A DNA stretch of 64,000 nucleotides, from positions 338,030-402,029 of the forward strand of contig NZ_RDQE01000001.1 of assembly GCF_003697845.1 (NCBI RefSeq), written 5' to 3'. This stretch comes from Halobellus captivus (GTDB taxonomy: Archaea; Halobacteriota; Halobacteria; Halobacteriales; Haloferacaceae). The notes under the pieces were generated by a model. That model was given only the letters and a program-made list of their open reading frames with translations, did not search any database and was not told where the DNA came from. The position numbers and the translations under genes are program-made. Of the stretch, positions 43,802-52,101 are shown piece after piece (position 1 is the stretch's first letter; the number at the start of each line of letters is the position of its first letter).

Positions 43802-45774
43802 GGGAACCGCGGTCAGCCCGACCCGAGGAAGCCGCGACGAGCGGACGGGACGGCGCGGGACGGAGTCGAAAGGCGAACCGGGAGGGGAAGGACGCGAACG
43901 ATCCGGAACCGCAAGCCGCCACCGACCGCAACGGCCGGGACGGGAGCGACGAACGGTCGGCGGTGGAACGCGCGCTCGAGACGTGCTCCGCGGTCGTGAA
44001 CGGCGACACCGGGGAACGCGGAGTCGGATCGACCCAAACGGGGTCGGACGAGCTTCGACGAGCGATCGCGTTCCTCGAGTGGGAATCGACGGCGGAACGG
44101 GTGATAGAGACCGGATACCGGGTCGGCGTCGGCGTGGGGCTCTCCTTCGCCGTCGTCGTCGTGCTCCTCGCCGGGATCGCTCCCGGTCTGTTCGCGGGCG
44201 CCTCGGGCGGGCTCGCGGCGACCCACGTGGTCCACCGTGGACCCGTGTGGCTCGCGGCGCTACGGCGAACCCGTGCGCTCGGGGCGACTCCCGGACTCGT
44301 CGGACGGCTCGTCCTGCGGATGCGTCTCGACCCGTCGACGGAGCGCGCGGTTCGGTTCGCCGCTCGAACCGGTCGCGGACCGCTCGCGGAGAACCTGTTA
44401 CGACACGAGCGTCGGTGCGTCAACGGCCCGACGAGCGGGCTCCGCGAGTTCGCCCGCGAGTGGGGAACGTGGTTCCCGGCGATCGAACGGGCGTCGACGC
44501 TCGTCCGGACCGCCGCGGCCGCGCCGCCGGAGCGTCGCGGCCGGTGTCTCGATCGGGCGCTCGAGACGACGCTGTCGGGGACGACGGAACGACTGGCCGA
44601 GTTCGTCGGGGACGTCCAGGGACCGGTGTCGGCGCTGTACGCCTTCGGCGTGCTCCTCCCGTTGGCGCTCGTGGCGCTGCTCCCGGCGGCCGCCGCCTCC
44701 GGAGTGCCGGTCCCGCCGTCGGCCGTCGCCGGAATCTATCTGGTGGCGCTTCCCGTCGGCCTCCTCGTCGCGTCCGCGTGGCTCCTCTCGAAACGGCCGG
44801 TCGCGTTCCCGCCACCGACGATCGGGAACGACCATCCGGACGTCCCGGACGGACGATTCCACGCCGTTGCCGCCGGGATCGCATCCGGCGTGATCGCCTG
44901 GATCGTGTCGGGATCACTCGTCGCGTCGTGGGCGGCGCCGATCGGCGCCGTCGGCGTCGGGACCGGCACGGCGTCGGTCGTCCTCGTCCGACCGCGACGG
45001 GCGGTGCTCTCGGAGGTCACGGCGATCGAGAGCGGGCTCCCGGACGCCATGACGATCGTCGGCGGCGACGTCGCCGAGGGCGTCTCGGTCGAGCGCGCTG
45101 TCGCCAACGCCGGCGACAAGCTCGACGGCGCGACCGGGACCGTCTGCGAACTGGCCGCACGGCGCAGCGACACGCTTCGCGTCGACGTTCGAGAGGCGTT
45201 CCTGGGCGAGGGGGGTCCGGCGGCGACGGTCCCGTCACCGCGTGTCCAGGGGACGGTCGCCCTGTTGGCGGTCGCTGCACGGGAGGGACGACCGGCCGGC
45301 GACGTGTTGTTGGAGCTCGCGGACCAACTGGAGCGGCTTCGCGAACTGGAGCGCGACGCGCGTCGGCAGCTCGCGACGGTGACGGGCACGCTGTCGAACA
45401 CGGCCGCGGTGTTCGCCCCGCTGGTCGGCGGCGCGACGGTCGCGCTCGCGACCGGCGTCGAGGCGATCGGAACGGGGGGACTCGAGACGACCGCCGCGAT
45501 GGCGAGCGGTCCCCTCGCGGCCGACCCGGCCCCCGGATCGGTTCCGTCGACGGGGGAGGAAGCCGCGGGCGCCACGAACACCCTGTCGGTCCCGGTTCTC
45601 GGCCGGATCGTCGGAATCTACGTGCTTCTCCTCTCCGGGGTCCTCACCGCGCTGGGAACGGGACTCGAACGGGGGTTCGACGGGACACTCGTCGCCTATC
45701 GGGTCGGGATCGCGCTGCCGACGGCGACGACGACGTACCTCCTCGCTTTCGCCGCGGCGGGAGCGTTGCTGTAG
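43798..45774 (+). CDS. TadC/GspF-like membrane platform protein (double domain)
   Basis: A 658-residue protein. A 70-residue charged N-terminal extension leads into two T2SSF-type units. The first has TM segments near 112-150 and 285-340; the second has paired TMs near 355-400 and C-terminal ones at about 600-658. Each unit has a cytoplasmic helical domain ('AIESGLPDAMTIVGGDVAEG' is the second GspF signature). It overlaps the ATPase gene by 4 bp and forms the inner-membrane base with it. Confidence 0.9.
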   Translation: MREPRSARPEEAATSGRDGAGRSRKANREGKDANDPEPQAATDRNGRDGSDERSAVERALETCSAVVNGDTGERGVGSTQTGSDELRRAIAFLEWESTAERVIETGYRVGVGVGLSFAVVVVLLAGIAPGLFAGASGGLAATHVVHRGPVWLAALRRTRALGATPGLVGRLVLRMRLDPSTERAVRFAARTGRGPLAENLLRHERRCVNGPTSGLREFAREWGTWFPAIERASTLVRTAAAAPPERRGRCLDRALETTLSGTTERLAEFVGDVQGPVSALYAFGVLLPLALVALLPAAAASGVPVPPSAVAGIYLVALPVGLLVASAWLLSKRPVAFPPPTIGNDHPDVPDGRFHAVAAGIASGVIAWIVSGSLVASWAAPIGAVGVGTGTASVVLVRPRRAVLSEVTAIESGLPDAMTIVGGDVAEGVSVERAVANAGDKLDGATGTVCELAARRSDTLRVDVREAFLGEGGPAATVPSPRVQGTVALLAVAAREGRPAGDVLLELADQLERLRELERDARRQLATVTGTLSNTAAVFAPLVGGATVALATGVEAIGTGGLETTAAMASGPLAADPAPGSVPSTGEEAAGATNTLSVPVLGRIVGIYVLLLSGVLTALGTGLERGFDGTLVAYRVGIALPTATTTYLLAFAAAGALL

Positions 45775-45803
45775 CCCGTTCGTGACGCCGAACGATCACT
45801 CAC

Positions 45804-45822
45804 ACGACCGTTTATATACGAT
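45804..45822 (+). promoter_or_regulatory. Internal promoter of the pilus-like locus
   Basis: ACGACCGTTTATATACGAT; TTTATATA (45811-45818) starts exactly 30 nt before the ATG at 45841. It is nearly identical to the element at 41896-41914. Confidence 0.75.
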
Positions 45823-45840
45823 ACCGGGACCATCCGTCCC

Positions 45841-46320
45841 ATGTTCGAGACGCACCTGGATGCCACCTACGCGTGGTTCGGCCTCGCGCTGGTGAGCGTC
45901 GCGGCCATCGGCGCCGTCGCGGGGCTCCCCACGGCCCCGCCGCCCGACGCCGACGGAGCCGCACACACGATCGGATCGGTGGCGGAGAGCGAGTACGTCG
46001 CAACCGCCGAACACGGTCTGGCCGCCGATCGCATGCGACTCACGCCGCGGACGATCGAGCTGGCGGGCGACGGCTCCGCCCGTTCGACGGTCCGCGGGAT
46101 GGCGATCACGCCCGTTTCGCCCGACGGATCCGGCGGCGATCCACGACTTCGTCGGGTGCTGAACGGCGTGCCGGCACGAACCGTCTTTGAGGACCCCGAC
46201 GCGTTCGCCGACGCGGCGGCACGGGCACGAGCGGGGGACCACCGATGGCGGACCGCCCCGCAGCGACTGACCGTTCGGCAGGTTCGATACGGAGGACATC
46301 GTGTCACGCTCGTCGGGTGA
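45841..46320 (+). CDS. Single-TM protein of pilus-like locus (DUF7283-like)
   Basis: A 159-residue protein. Residues 10-30 ('AWFGLALVSVAAIGAVAGLP') are hydrophobic, followed by an extracytoplasmic beta-rich domain ('MRLTPRTIELAGDG', 'RWRTAPQRLTVRQVRYGGHRVTL' in parts). It overlaps the next gene by 20 bp. No enzyme motif. It is probably a minor pilin-like or assembly subunit, judged by context. Confidence 0.82.
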   Translation: MFETHLDATYAWFGLALVSVAAIGAVAGLPTAPPPDADGAAHTIGSVAESEYVATAEHGLAADRMRLTPRTIELAGDGSARSTVRGMAITPVSPDGSGGDPRLRRVLNGVPARTVFEDPDAFADAAARARAGDHRWRTAPQRLTVRQVRYGGHRVTLVG

Positions 46321-46732
46321 GCGGTTCGGCGGGGGAGACCGCGCCGCGGTGGAGCCGCTCGCCGCACTGATCGCCGTCCTCGCGATCGGAGCGGCCCTCG
46401 GGTTGTACGTGACTGCGCTCGACGGCGCGGCGCCGTCTCCCGGGACGGACGGGCACACGGCCGACGCCGTGCTGGACCGGGTCGAACGCGACGTGGCGGA
46501 CGGCGGGATCGTTCGCCCGAACGAACTGTCCCGGCTCGACGCGAGGACTCCGGCGATCGTCGAGGTCGTGACGGAGCGGCGTCGGTGGCGCGTCGGTCTC
46601 GCCGGGGTCGATCCCGCCGCAGACGGTCGGATCGATCCCCGATCCGAGCGGGTCGCGGAGCGGTCGGTGACGGTCGCCGTCGCGCCCGGCGAGAACGTTC
46701 GCGGGAAGCTCCGGGTGGCGGTTCGTCGATGA
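46301..46732 (+). CDS. Pseudopilin-like protein of pilus-like locus (DUF7285-like)
   Basis: A 143-residue protein starting GTG 46301, overlapping the previous gene by 20 bp. 'GGDRAAVEPLAALIAVLAIG' resembles a prepilin-type segment (basic residue, small residues, then Glu and a hydrophobic helix), as in TadE-like pseudopilins. A small extracytoplasmic domain follows. Processing by the prepilin peptidase PibD is possible but not shown. It overlaps the next gene by 4 bp. Confidence 0.8.
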   Translation: MSRSSGERFGGGDRAAVEPLAALIAVLAIGAALGLYVTALDGAAPSPGTDGHTADAVLDRVERDVADGGIVRPNELSRLDARTPAIVEVVTERRRWRVGLAGVDPAADGRIDPRSERVAERSVTVAVAPGENVRGKLRVAVRR

Positions 46733-47271
46733 CGAGCACGGTCCTCGACGTGACGCTGCTGTTGCTCTGCGTCTCCGCGAGCGTCGTCGTGCTCGGCGGC
46801 GTCGAGGGGAGGCCGGGCGCCGGAACGGGCGGATCCGCCGCCGACGTCGCTGCCGATCGGCTCGCGACCGAGACGGCGACGGTGACGTACGACGTCGCGG
46901 GAGGGGACCACGACTCGCGGACGGTTCACGCGACCCTCGCGGAGCTCCTCGTCATGGCCGCCGAGGAACGCGGTATCGGTCCCGGTGCGAACGGTCCTCG
47001 AGCCCTCGATCGGTTCCGATCAGGGGTTATCGAGGCCGCCGAACACGCGATGGGGCCGCGGACCCGCCTCGACGTTCGCTACGACGCGGATGAACGGTCC
47101 GGTACGACGGGGGAGCGCGGGACGTCCGACCGACCGCCGTGGACGATCGGAGCGGGGCCCGAACCGCCGGCGGACACGGACGTCTCGGTCGCCGTCGTCA
47201 CACACCCGGCGTCGAGCGGCACCGAGAGCTCCGAGGCCGAGCGGTTCCGGATCGTGGTGAGGACGTGGTGA
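46729..47271 (+). CDS. Single-TM protein of pilus-like locus (DUF7284-like)
   Basis: A 180-residue protein with one N-terminal hydrophobic segment ('VLDVTLLLLCVSASVVVLGG') and a soluble domain with 'AATYDV'-type beta-strands and an Asp/Glu-rich C-terminus. ATG 46729 lies within the end of the preceding gene (4-bp overlap) and the stop overlaps the next start, so translation is coupled. Confidence 0.8.
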   Translation: MTSTVLDVTLLLLCVSASVVVLGGVEGRPGAGTGGSAADVAADRLATETATVTYDVAGGDHDSRTVHATLAELLVMAAEERGIGPGANGPRALDRFRSGVIEAAEHAMGPRTRLDVRYDADERSGTTGERGTSDRPPWTIGAGPEPPADTDVSVAVVTHPASSGTESSEAERFRIVVRTW

Positions 47272-50200
47272 CGATGACGAGCACGAAACGCGGCCGGACG
47301 GTGTCGCTCGTCGACGACGAACGGGCCCGCGTCCCGTTCGCGCTGATCGGCGTGTTGCTCCTCGTGACCAGTTCGGCGTACGCCGGCGGCGTCGTCGATC
47401 AGGGACTCGTGAGCGAGGACCGCAGCGTCGAGCGGGCCGTCGAACGCGCCGACGCGGACACGACCGCGGCCCTCAGGCGTGCCGCACGGACGGCGGCACA
47501 CGAGGCCGCCGCGCGACCGGTCACCCGGGCACCGACGGTCGATCCCGACGGTGCGGATCCGGCGTGGCGGGTCGGCGACGCGGACCCGCCGCCGAACGAC
47601 GACGGAACGGTGTCGGCGGGGGCGGTGCGTCCCGCCTCCGCCTTCGAGGACGCGTTCCGGATCCGGCTCGCGCTGGCCGGCGCGGAAACGTTGGGCGGGG
47701 TGACCGCCGAGGTCGGCGACGTCTCCGCGACGGCCCGGTTCGAGCGTATCGACGGATCGATCGCGCCGAGCGACCTGGAGACGCTCCGAGAGACGGTCCG
47801 AGTGAGTGCCGTCGCGAACGGGACCGCGACCCGGGTGGTCTTCGAGGACGTGACGGTGACCGCGACCCGGGAGGGGCGCACCGTCGCCGAACGGACGCGG
47901 AATCGGACCGTCGTCGTCGCCGTCCCGACGCTCGCGGCGCACGAACGGACCGAACGGTTCGAGACGCGGCTGAACCGTGGTCCCGTCGAGGGACCCGGGC
48001 TCGGCAGACAGCTGACCGCCAGCATCTATCCGATGGCGTGGGCGCGGGGGTACGGCCAGTACGCGAAGGCGCCGATACGGAACGTGATCGCGAACCGGCA
48101 CGTGGAGCTGTCGACGAACGCCGGGATCGTCAGGACACAGCGGGACGTGTTCGGCACGAGCGACCCGGACGCCAGGGGCGGCGTCGCCGCGGCGACCGCG
48201 AGGACCGGAGTGACCGACCTCCTCGCGCCCACACAGCTCGACGAAGCGGCCTGGAGCGACGCCGTCCTCGACACGCCGACGCCGGATCCGGACGCCGGTG
48301 GCGACGGCTTCGGTCCGGCGAGGAACCACACCGACGAGACGACGACGGTGTCGGTCGGCCACGCCGCCGACGTCGCCGCCGTGTCGACCCACGACGATCT
48401 CGAGTCCACGATACGGGACAGCTATCGGGTGGAGGCGTCGGTCGACGTCTCGGCCGATCGGTTCGTCGACGGCGGGCACCCCCGACCGCCGCGGCCGAGC
48501 GGCGGCGCGGGTCGATGGGAGCGCGTCGGCGTGAGCGTCGACGAGACGACGCGCGTCGTTCCCGACGACGAGGTTCCGTCGGGCGTTCCGTCGGGTACCG
48601 TGGAGGCGGGCGAACGACTCGATCTCGGCGGGACGACCCGCGAAGTCAGGATCGAACGGGTGGCGACCGGCCGGTGGAAGCGGGTCGTCCGGCGGATGGT
48701 GGTCGTCGAACCGGCGGAGATCGGTCCGAACGGAAGCGTACTGGAGCCGGCGACTCGCGAGATGCGTGACGTGGTCGTCGACCGGGAGACGACGCGCGCG
48801 AGCGCGACGGATCGGTATCGCGTCGACATCGACGTGTCGGGGGCGTACGAACCGCGGGACGGCGCGCCCGACCGTCCCGCCGAGACGTTCGGTGTGGGCA
48901 CCTCGGTCGCGGGCAAAGACCTCGTCGACGTGCCCGGGTCCGCCCGGTCGAAGCTCGGCGTCGACGCCGCCAACGACGTCGATAGACTGGCACTCGAGGC
49001 GGTCGAGGACGGCGACGTGGAGCGCTCGACCGTCGTCTTCGGGGAGCGATCGACGGGGGGCGTCGAGCGGGTCGGAGCCGACCTCGACGAGCTGCGACGC
49101 GAGGTGCGAACGGTCGAAACCGAACTCGCCATGGAGACGATGGCGGTCGGCGACGCCGACCCGTACGAGGAACTCGCCGAAACGCTTCGGGATCGGCGGG
49201 ACGAACTCGTCGACGCGCCGGAGACCTACGACGGCGCGGTCGACCGGGCGCGGATAGCGGTCAGGATCGACTATCTCGACGCCGTCATCGACGAACTCGA
49301 ATCGGCCGCGGACGACGAGTCGGCCGCGACGGACGAGTTCGTCGAGCGAGTGGAGGGGGCGTTCGGCGGCCCCTCGCTCGGGGAGATAATCGCGAGTCGC
49401 GAGGCGGCACGGGACACGGATCCGTACCGGGTCGGCGAGGACGGCCCGGGCGGATCCGTCGCGCTCACGCCGAACGGCTCTCCCGGCTACCTGCCGCGAA
49501 CGGCCGTCGACGGCGCGGACGTGGCGGCGGTCGACGGGACCACGACGCGCCCGCTCGCCGTCCGGAACCTCAACTACGTAACGGTCCCGTACGGCGACGT
49601 GGCGAGCGGCGCCGTCGAACGGGTCCTGGGGAGCGGCGACGGCGTCCGGATCGGTGCCGCCGGCCGCGTCCTCCTCGCGGCCGACCGGTCGCTCGCCGGT
49701 CGCGACGACCCGAACCTGCGGGCCGACAGGGACGAGCTCGCGGGTCGGGTCAAGTCGGCACGGAGGAGAGTCGATCGAGAGCTGGTCGTCACGCTCGGCG
49801 AGCGGACCGACCTGACGCGTGCCGAGCGGCGGTCGGTGGTCGAGTCGGTGGCCGCGGGCTACGGTTCGGAGGGTTCGCGAGCCGTCGCCATCGGCGAGGG
49901 CGAGTACGCGGACCGGGTCGCGGCCGAGGCGGCGAGGGTCGGATCCCTCTCGGACGGGGAGGAGGGGGCGATCGCGGCGCGGCTCCGGGTCGCGCTTCGG
50001 GACGCGACCGGACGGGACGCCGTGCGGATCCCGTCCCGGTTCGTCGACGGTCCGACCGAGGCGGTGCGCGGACACGTTCGCGGGGAGCTCGAGGGAGCCG
50101 TCGAGGACGAACTGCGGCGAGGGGGCGAGGCGGCCGCCGAGCGTCTGGTCCCGGAGCCGAATCGGACCGTCGGCGCGGGCCTTCCCGTCGCGCCCGTCCC

Positions 50201-50483
50201 GGGGTACTGGGTGGCGACGGTCAACGCCTGGCGCGTCGAGGTCCGCGGCGAGTACCCGCGGTTCGCGCTCACTGGCGACGTGGGAACCCCCGGCCGCGGG
50301 TTCGAGTACGTCCGGGAGGAGGGAACGGTAACCGTCGACGTGGGGGACGAGCGCGTTCGGTTGGGGCGGACGGATCCGGTTCGGTTCGAGACCGAGACGG
50401 TCGTCGTCGTCGCCGTTCCCGCCGGTCCGCCCGGCGTCGGCGACGTGGACGGGACGCGCGACGAGACGTCCCCCGGTTGGTGA
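47268..50483 (+). CDS. Large single-TM surface protein of pilus-like locus (DUF7286-like)
   Basis: A 1071-residue protein. The N-terminal 'DDERARVPFALIGVLLLVTS' region is one TM with a TadG-like charged start; the remaining roughly 1030 residues are extracytoplasmic. Visible parts include helical coiled-coil stretches (about 600-700, 'LDELRREVRTVETELAMETM'), beta-rich segments and 'PMAWARGYGQYAKAP'. No C-terminal anchor is seen. GTG 47268 overlaps the previous stop (GTGA); ATG 47274 is an alternative. Probably an adhesin-like or tip component of the appendage. Confidence 0.82.
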   Translation: MTMTSTKRGRTVSLVDDERARVPFALIGVLLLVTSSAYAGGVVDQGLVSEDRSVERAVERADADTTAALRRAARTAAHEAAARPVTRAPTVDPDGADPAWRVGDADPPPNDDGTVSAGAVRPASAFEDAFRIRLALAGAETLGGVTAEVGDVSATARFERIDGSIAPSDLETLRETVRVSAVANGTATRVVFEDVTVTATREGRTVAERTRNRTVVVAVPTLAAHERTERFETRLNRGPVEGPGLGRQLTASIYPMAWARGYGQYAKAPIRNVIANRHVELSTNAGIVRTQRDVFGTSDPDARGGVAAATARTGVTDLLAPTQLDEAAWSDAVLDTPTPDPDAGGDGFGPARNHTDETTTVSVGHAADVAAVSTHDDLESTIRDSYRVEASVDVSADRFVDGGHPRPPRPSGGAGRWERVGVSVDETTRVVPDDEVPSGVPSGTVEAGERLDLGGTTREVRIERVATGRWKRVVRRMVVVEPAEIGPNGSVLEPATREMRDVVVDRETTRASATDRYRVDIDVSGAYEPRDGAPDRPAETFGVGTSVAGKDLVDVPGSARSKLGVDAANDVDRLALEAVEDGDVERSTVVFGERSTGGVERVGADLDELRREVRTVETELAMETMAVGDADPYEELAETLRDRRDELVDAPETYDGAVDRARIAVRIDYLDAVIDELESAADDESAATDEFVERVEGAFGGPSLGEIIASREAARDTDPYRVGEDGPGGSVALTPNGSPGYLPRTAVDGADVAAVDGTTTRPLAVRNLNYVTVPYGDVASGAVERVLGSGDGVRIGAAGRVLLAADRSLAGRDDPNLRADRDELAGRVKSARRRVDRELVVTLGERTDLTRAERRSVVESVAAGYGSEGSRAVAIGEGEYADRVAAEAARVGSLSDGEEGAIAARLRVALRDATGRDAVRIPSRFVDGPTEAVRGHVRGELEGAVEDELRRGGEAAAERLVPEPNRTVGAGLPVAPVPGYWVATVNAWRVEVRGEYPRFALTGDVGTPGRGFEYVREEGTVTVDVGDERVRLGRTDPVRFETETVVVVAVPAGPPGVGDVDGTRDETSPGW

Positions 50484-50522
50484 CGCGGCGGTCGAGGTCC
50501 GGTTGGTGACGCGGCGGTCGAG
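50473..50522 (+). repeat. 26-bp tandem duplication at the 3' end of the large surface-protein gene
   Basis: CCGGTTGGTGACGCGGCGG and the following bases are repeated directly (50473-50498 and 50499-50522). The first copy contains the stop codon of the upstream gene (50481-50483). It is a recent-looking slippage or recombination product. Confidence 0.85.
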
Positions 50523-50576
50523 ACGTCACATCCGGCCGATCGGAGGCGTTTTGGGACGCGAGCGCCGATCGCGGCT

Positions 50577-51080
50577 ATGTTCCACGAGGTCGTCGACGGG
50601 TCTGGCGGAGTCGCCGCAGTCGGCGTCGAAGAGGCCGGCGCGGGTGACGGTGGCGACGGCTCGATCGACGCTGATGAGGACGGCGATGGGATCGAGGCGG
50701 CGACGTTGCTGGCGGCGTTCGAGGCGATGCTGGTCGAGGCGGTCGACGAGGCCGACGGCGATGGGTCCGACGAACCGTCCCCCGATCCGGCGGCAGTCGA
50801 GCGGATCCACGCCGGCGACGCCCGGGATCTGACCGTCGAGGAGGCCGTCTCGGTTCTCGCGGCCGCCGACGGTCGAGACGCCGACGCGATGGTCGCCGAG
50901 CTTCGGGACCACCTCCTCATGGGAATGGCGACGGCGGTGCTCGACGTCGACACCATCGCGGCGTCGATCGACGCCGACCTCACCGGCCAGGAGGTCCAGC
51001 AGGTCCTCGAGGGACGCGCGGCGATGACGCTCGCCCAGCTCGCGGAGGTCATGGCGGTCGTCGAGACGCGCAAGCCATGA
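50577..51080 (+). CDS. DUF5791-like acidic protein
   Basis: A 167-residue protein. After a Gly/Asp-rich segment (12-45) come helical parts: 'LLAAFEAMLVEAVDEADG', 'TVEEAVSVLAAADGRDADAMVAELRDHLLMGM' in two stretches, and 'TLAQLAEVMAVVETRKP' at the end. Matches haloarchaeal DUF5791 as I recall. Function unknown. Its stop overlaps the start of the epimerase gene by 4 bp, so the two are probably one operon. Confidence 0.82.
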   Translation: MFHEVVDGSGGVAAVGVEEAGAGDGGDGSIDADEDGDGIEAATLLAAFEAMLVEAVDEADGDGSDEPSPDPAAVERIHAGDARDLTVEEAVSVLAAADGRDADAMVAELRDHLLMGMATAVLDVDTIAASIDADLTGQEVQQVLEGRAAMTLAQLAEVMAVVETRKP

Positions 51081-51979
51081 GGGTCGTCGTCGTCGGGTGC
51101 GGCTACGTCGGGCTGGAACTCGCTCGGCAGCTCGCCGCTCGCGATCACGACGTGACCGGCGTCCGGCGGTCGGATGCCGGACTCGAGGCGATCGAGGCGG
51201 TCGCCGAGAGCGTCGACGCGAGACGTGCGGACGCGACCGACCCGGACTCGCTCGTCGAATTACCCGACTCGGACGCGATCGTGTTCGCGGCCAGTTCGGG
51301 CGGTCGGGGCGCGGAGGCGGCCCGTGCGGTCTACGTCGACGGACTTCGGAACGTCGTCGAGGAGTACGGCGGTCGCGACCGAGCACCCAGCCGGCTGGTG
51401 TACACGTCGTCGACCGGCGTGTACGGCGACCACGACGGCGCGTGGGTCGACGAGGAGACGCCGATCGACCCGACCACGGAGAAGACGCGGGTGCTCGCCG
51501 AGGCCGAACGCGTCGCGCTCGAGGACGCGGCCGAGGCCGGGATCGACGGCACGGTCGCACGGTTCGCGGGGCTGTACGGGCCGGACCGGTATCGGCTCGA
51601 TCGCTACCTCGAGGGGCCGGTGACCGCCGGCTACCTCAACATGGTCCACCGCGACGACGCCGCTGGCGCGATACGGTTCCTCCTCGAGACCGACGGCGCC
51701 CGCGGCGAACCCGTGGTCGTCGTCGACGACGAGCCGGCCGAGAAACACGCGTTCGCCGACTGGCTCGCCGACGAGTGTGGGGTCGACCGCCCGGAGAAGC
51801 GATCGAAGGAGGCGCGGATCGCCGCCGGCGACCTCTCGGAAGCGGCGGAACGCCGGATCCGAACGAGCAAACGCTGTTCGAACGACCGACTGCGAGGGCT
51901 CGGCTACGAGTTCGCGTACCCGACGTTCCGCGAGGGGTACCGCGACGCGATCGAGGCGTTCCGCCGTACACGGGAGTGA
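51077..51979 (+). CDS. NAD-dependent epimerase/dehydratase-like SDR protein
   Basis: A 300-residue extended SDR-type protein. The Rossmann motif 'VVGCGYVGLELA' has G7, G9 and G12. 'LVYTSSTGVYGDHDG' contains the Ser-Thr and Tyr of the SDR family, but the usual YxxxK reads 'Y' with no Lys four positions later, so it may be an atypical, possibly non-catalytic, member like YeeZ/GDP-mannose-like proteins. 'VARFAGLYGPDR' and 'NMVHRDDAAGAI' fit the substrate side. Gene 4-bp overlap with the DUF5791-like gene. Confidence 0.85.
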   Translation: MRVVVVGCGYVGLELARQLAARDHDVTGVRRSDAGLEAIEAVAESVDARRADATDPDSLVELPDSDAIVFAASSGGRGAEAARAVYVDGLRNVVEEYGGRDRAPSRLVYTSSTGVYGDHDGAWVDEETPIDPTTEKTRVLAEAERVALEDAAEAGIDGTVARFAGLYGPDRYRLDRYLEGPVTAGYLNMVHRDDAAGAIRFLLETDGARGEPVVVVDDEPAEKHAFADWLADECGVDRPEKRSKEARIAAGDLSEAAERRIRTSKRCSNDRLRGLGYEFAYPTFREGYRDAIEAFRRTRE

Positions 51980-52101
51980 GGTGATCGGCGAGTGCCGGTG
52001 ATCGACGGGCTCCAGGGGGACCGCGTCCGGGATCCCGTCGTCCCCACGGGGTCGGAACACCCACGAAGCTTCTTGTGTCATCGGTGATTCCGGGGGGACG
52101 T

